Shown here: in pieces, positions 5,868-8,723 of the stretch
Layout of the letters: each line of letters starts with the position of its first letter
Position numbering within the stretch: position 1 is the first letter of the stretch
Assembly (NCBI GenBank): GCA_003224665.1
Contig: QHZM01000104.1
Coordinates: 1-8,723 of the forward strand
Length of the DNA stretch: 8,723 nucleotides
Direction: 5' to 3'
Origin: Acidobacteriota bacterium
GTDB lineage: Bacteria; Acidobacteriota; Terriglobia; UBA7540
The notes under the pieces: model-generated
Seen by the model: only the letters and a program-made list of their open reading frames with translations
Database searches by the model: none
Told to the model about the DNA's origin: nothing
Made by a program: the position numbers and the translations under genes

Positions 5868-6665
5868 TTAGCGCGCGCCGGCGTCAGATCCCTTATGCAG
5901 ATACATCCGCTGGTCGGCGGCGGCGAGCACGTCGTTGACGTTTGCGCCCTTCGAGTAGCTCGCCAAGCCGGTGCTGAGGCTGAGCCGAAAGCTCGGAATG
6001 GGGTTCTCTCGATTCCACCTTTCGAGCCGGTGCAACAGGCGTTCTATGGCGCGCTGGGCCTGCTGTTCGCTGGTGTCCGGCATCAGGACCAAGAACTCGT
6101 CGCCGCCATAGCGGATCACCGTATCGGACCGGCGGAAAGTCTCGAGCAGAAATTTCCCCACCTCGATCAGCACGCGGTCACCGACCAGGTGGCCGAAGCG
6201 TGTGTTCAAGGACTTGAAATTGTCCAGGTCAATCACCATGAACGTCAAGCTGCTCCCCTGCCGGTCTGCGCGGCTGGCTTCCTTGGTGAGAATCTGGTCG
6301 AGGTAGCGCCGGTTGTAGATTTCCGTCAACGGGTCAATCAAGGCAAGTTTTTCGGCCGCCTCGCTTCGAGCCAGTTCCCGGAACAATTCCCGGCGGGTTT
6401 GCCGCAGGAGGCGGCGCTGACTGATGACATAGATGTTCAAGAGCACGATGAGAGCGATGAATCCGAAAAGGAGTTGAGGGACGTAGCGACCGTCGAGCCG
6501 CAAAGCCTGCGTCTGCCACATGACGTTGGGGAAGAGCAAGGCGACAAACCCGGCGGCCATGACCAGCCCGATCAGGGCGTAAATCGACCAGAGCTGGAAG
6601 TCCCGGTCCTCGAGCGCATCCACTTTTCGGCGGACTTCTTCAGGCAACGCGCCTGTTTCCTGCAT
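5868..6665 (-). CDS. membrane-anchored GGDEF diguanylate cyclase
   Basis: A 265-residue protein predicted to make cyclic di-GMP from two GTP. Two hydrophobic helices (about 24-46 and 62-82) anchor it in the inner membrane with only a short loop between them, so it has no large external sensor domain. A charged, probably coiled segment (84-108) leads to the GGDEF domain: DPLTEIYNRRYLD (111-123), metal-binding IDLDNFKSLN (145-154), FGHLVGDRVL (157-166) and an intact GGDEF at 187-191. RRSD at 178-181, five residues before GGDEF, fits the inhibitory I-site (RxxD), so product feedback is expected. I chose ATG 6665 because AGGA lies 7 bases upstream; the open frame back to 6776 overlaps the kinase gene and is not family-like. 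It begins 58 bp after the kinase stop and precedes the receiver-PilZ relic by 59 bp, which suggests a shared operon. No EAL domain is present. Confidence 0.92.
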   Translation of the reverse strand: MQETGALPEEVRRKVDALEDRDFQLWSIYALIGLVMAAGFVALLFPNVMWQTQALRLDGRYVPQLLFGFIALIVLLNIYVISQRRLLRQTRRELFRELARSEAAEKLALIDPLTEIYNRRYLDQILTKEASRADRQGSSLTFMVIDLDNFKSLNTRFGHLVGDRVLIEVGKFLLETFRRSDTVIRYGGDEFLVLMPDTSEQQAQRAIERLLHRLERWNRENPIPSFRLSLSTGLASYSKGANVNDVLAAADQRMYLHKGSDAGAR

Positions 6666-6723
6666 CACTCTTTCCTGTCTTTCCTTGTTCCCCAGGACCA
6701 GTGGCGTACCGCCCGGGGTCCGC

Positions 6724-8723
6724 TTACTGCGACACGCCCCCCGAAGCCGGCGGGGCTCCGCCCCGGCGAGCGTCAAGCACTTGGCGGACCTTGCGCGCGA
6801 GCGCCTCCGGGGTGAAAGGCTTTTGGAGAAAGGCTGCTTGCGCCTTCAACACGCCGTGCTGAACATAGGCGTCGTCCGTATACCCAGAAACGTAAAGAAC
6901 CTTCATGTTTGGATGGAAGATGCACAACTGTTCAGCCAGTTCCCGGCCGGTCATCCCGGGCATCACGATGTCAGTCAGCAGGAGGTGGATTGGCCCCTGG
7001 TGCTGGTTGGATATTAAAAGGGCGTCCACGCTGTGGCCGGCCTCGAGGACATTATAGCCGGTGGAAACAAGAATGCCCCGGACCAGCGAGCGCAACGCAA
7101 CCTCATCCTCAACCAGCAGGACTGTTTCCGAACCGCGGGGCAGCGCCGAATAGGTCCTGCCCGGTTCGGCCGCTTTGACGACTTCTTCAACTTGCGGCAA
7201 GTGGATCGTGAAGGTGGCGCCCTCTCCCGGCTGGCTATCGACCCAGATGTAACCGCCACTCTGTTTGACAATCCCATAGACCATTGCCAACCCAAGACCC
7301 GTCCCTTTGCCTTTCTCCTTCGTCGTGAAGAAAGGTTCGAAAAGGTGCTTTTGGACTTCGGCGGTCATCCCGCAGCCCGTGTCGCAAACCTTGAGCTTGA
7401 CGTAGGGACCGGGCTTGACGTGCACGGGTCCGGGGCCGAAATTCTCGTCGAGAATCACGTTTGCGGTCTCAATCGTGAGTTTGCCCCCGTGCGGCATGGC
7501 GTCGCGCGCGTTGACCGCCAGGTTCATGAGAACCTGCTCGATCTGTCCGGGGTCAGCTTTCACCCGCCCCAGGTTCGGCGCCTGGAGGGTGGCCAATTCC
7601 ACGTCTTCTCCAATCAGCCGCCGCAGCATCTTTTCCACGTTTCCAACCACATCGTTGAGGTCCAGGACCTGCGGGGTCAGGATCTGGCGCCGGCTGAAGG
7701 CGAGGAGCTGGCGCGTGAGCGCGCCGGCGCGGTCGCCCGCCAACTTGATCTCGGTGACGTGCGAACGCGAAGGGTCCTCGGGGCCCATCCGCTGCAGCAG
7801 CAACTGGCTGTACCCGCCGATGATGGTGAGCAGGTTGTTGAAGTCGTGGGCCACCCCCCCCGCCAGCCGCCCCACCGCCTCCATCTTCTGCGCCTGCCGG
7901 AGCTGATCTTCAAGCTTCTTGTGTTCGGTAACGTCTTTGAAAGTAACGACCGCGCCGGCTACCTTCTCGTTCTCGCGAATCGGGTTGCTGATGTATTCTA
8001 CCGGAAAACTCGTTCCGTCTTTCCTCCAAAACTTTTCGTCCACCACGTGGTGGACGGCGCCATCCTTAAACGCTGCGTAGATCGGACACTCTTCGAGAGG
8101 ATAGGGAGTCCCGTCCGGCCTCGTGTGGTGCAGGAAGGCGTGCATGGGCTGCCCGACCAGTTCCTCAACCGTCCATCCGAGCATCAGTGCCGCGGTGGCG
8201 TTGACGAACGTGGCTTTCCCCTCGATGTCCAGCCCGTAAATTCCCTCGCCAGCCGAGTTTAAAATCAGCGCATTCTGCCGGCTGAGCTTTTCGAGCCCTT
8301 CGCGAGCCCGCTTCCGCTCGGTCACGTCGCGGGTCACGCTCAGCGCCGCGACGACTTCGTTCTTTTCATTCCGGAGCGGCACGGCGTGCATTTCGCACCA
8401 GCGCTCGGTCCCTCGGAGCCCGACCGTTCTGAATTCCAGCGTCCCTTCCTCACCCCGGCAAACCCTTTCGTGCGAGGCGCGAAATCTCTCGCGGTCATCC
8501 GGATGAATCATGGAATAGACCGGCTTCCCGACGACCTGCTCGGGCGACTGCGCATCAAACATCGCCAGACCCGCGGCGTTCATCTCTAAAAGGATCCCGT
8601 CCGGAGAGACCACTTTCACGCACGCCGGCTCGGCGTCAATGATCGTCCGCAGGCGGTTCTGGCTGGCCGCCAGGTTTTCTTCCGCCTGACGGCGCTTGGA
8701 GATGTCCACCATCACCCCGCGGA
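6724..8723 (-). CDS. hybrid sensor histidine kinase (PAS-PAS-HisKA-HATPase-REC), N-terminus beyond the window
   Basis: The frame stays open to the right edge (reading RGVMVDISKRRQAEE, the typical end of a preceding PAS/PAC unit), so the start is missing; 663 residues follow the internal ATG at 8715. Numbering from there: PAS 1 about 20-133, PAS 2 about 146-263 (with HHTRPDGTPYPLEECPI), and HisKA with phospho-acceptor H290 in GGVAHDFNNLL. The ATPase domain has its N-box MNLAVNARDAMPHGG (397-411), DTGCGM (445-450) and FEPFFTTKEKGKGTGLGLA (459-477). The C-terminal receiver about 530-648 has acidic residues E536-D537, phospho-acceptor D582 (LLTDIVMPGMTG), S610 and K632 (LQKPF). All key catalytic residues are present. 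No membrane helix is visible, so what remains looks cytoplasmic. The attached receiver would pass phosphate to another His-containing partner or work by itself; a lone receiver-PilZ relic lies downstream. The signal sensed is unknown. Confidence 0.93.
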   Translation of the reverse strand, partial: RGVMVDISKRRQAEENLAASQNRLRTIIDAEPACVKVVSPDGILLEMNAAGLAMFDAQSPEQVVGKPVYSMIHPDDRERFRASHERVCRGEEGTLEFRTVGLRGTERWCEMHAVPLRNEKNEVVAALSVTRDVTERKRAREGLEKLSRQNALILNSAGEGIYGLDIEGKATFVNATAALMLGWTVEELVGQPMHAFLHHTRPDGTPYPLEECPIYAAFKDGAVHHVVDEKFWRKDGTSFPVEYISNPIRENEKVAGAVVTFKDVTEHKKLEDQLRQAQKMEAVGRLAGGVAHDFNNLLTIIGGYSQLLLQRMGPEDPSRSHVTEIKLAGDRAGALTRQLLAFSRRQILTPQVLDLNDVVGNVEKMLRRLIGEDVELATLQAPNLGRVKADPGQIEQVLMNLAVNARDAMPHGGKLTIETANVILDENFGPGPVHVKPGPYVKLKVCDTGCGMTAEVQKHLFEPFFTTKEKGKGTGLGLAMVYGIVKQSGGYIWVDSQPGEGATFTIHLPQVEEVVKAAEPGRTYSALPRGSETVLLVEDEVALRSLVRGILVSTGYNVLEAGHSVDALLISNQHQGPIHLLLTDIVMPGMTGRELAEQLCIFHPNMKVLYVSGYTDDAYVQHGVLKAQAAFLQKPFTPEALARKVRQVLDARRGGAPPASGGVSQ

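Noticed and set aside
5853..6815. 320-codon open frame on the plus strand
   Set aside because: It is antisense to the GGDEF gene with intact catalytic motifs; a shadow frame.
7033..8262. 409-codon open frame on the plus strand
   Set aside because: It is antisense to the hybrid kinase, whose PAS, HisKA and ATPase motifs are complete. No recognisable domain in the plus-strand translation.
1..8723. tRNA, rRNA, CRISPR array, insertion sequence or attachment site
   Set aside because: No cloverleaf, array-like direct repeats, transposase or paired terminal repeats were seen on either strand.

Overview
The window is GC-rich with densely packed genes and strong third-position G/C preference. It looks like the chromosome of a Gram-negative-type environmental bacterium. 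Acidobacteriota is my best guess, from the style of the receiver-PilZ relic, the two-glycosyltransferase block and the PAS-rich hybrid kinase. This is inference only; no rRNA or other marker gene is present. I found no tRNA, rRNA, CRISPR array, insertion sequence or phage gene.

Layout, plus strand (1-5152): the tail of an unrecognised ORF (1-330) overlaps by ATGA a YbgC-like hotdog thioesterase (327-779). Next come a histidine ammonia-lyase (HAL) homologue (810-2210), a family-2 glycosyltransferase (2224-3027), a GT4-type glycosyltransferase (3091-4191) and a type IV prepilin peptidase (4310-5152). Gaps are -4, 30, 13, 63 and 118 bp, so the first genes could be one transcript. The prepilin peptidase may have its own promoter, because a consensus extended -10 lies in the end of the GT4 gene.

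Layout, minus strand (8723 down to about 5160): a hybrid sensor histidine kinase that runs off the right edge (6724-8723), a membrane-anchored GGDEF diguanylate cyclase (5868-6665) and a decayed receiver-PilZ response regulator (about 5160-5808). These look like a former signalling operon: phosphorelay, c-di-GMP synthesis, and a c-di-GMP-binding receiver now dead. The relic converges tail to tail on the prepilin peptidase. A link to type IV pili or type II secretion is suggestive, not shown.

Most notable points: (1) the HAL homologue has its MIO Ala-Ser-Gly and most catalytic residues but lacks about 42 internal residues, in frame, including the block with the family's active-site Asn; (2) the receiver-PilZ gene is an old pseudogene with two inferred frameshifts and at least four nonsense codons, yet its receiver, RRxxR and VWTD-like segments can still be read; (3) the GT4 enzyme lacks the second Glu of its EX7E motif. 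I did not find a convincing wholly new system; the window is best read as ordinary chromosome with two genes in different stages of damage.
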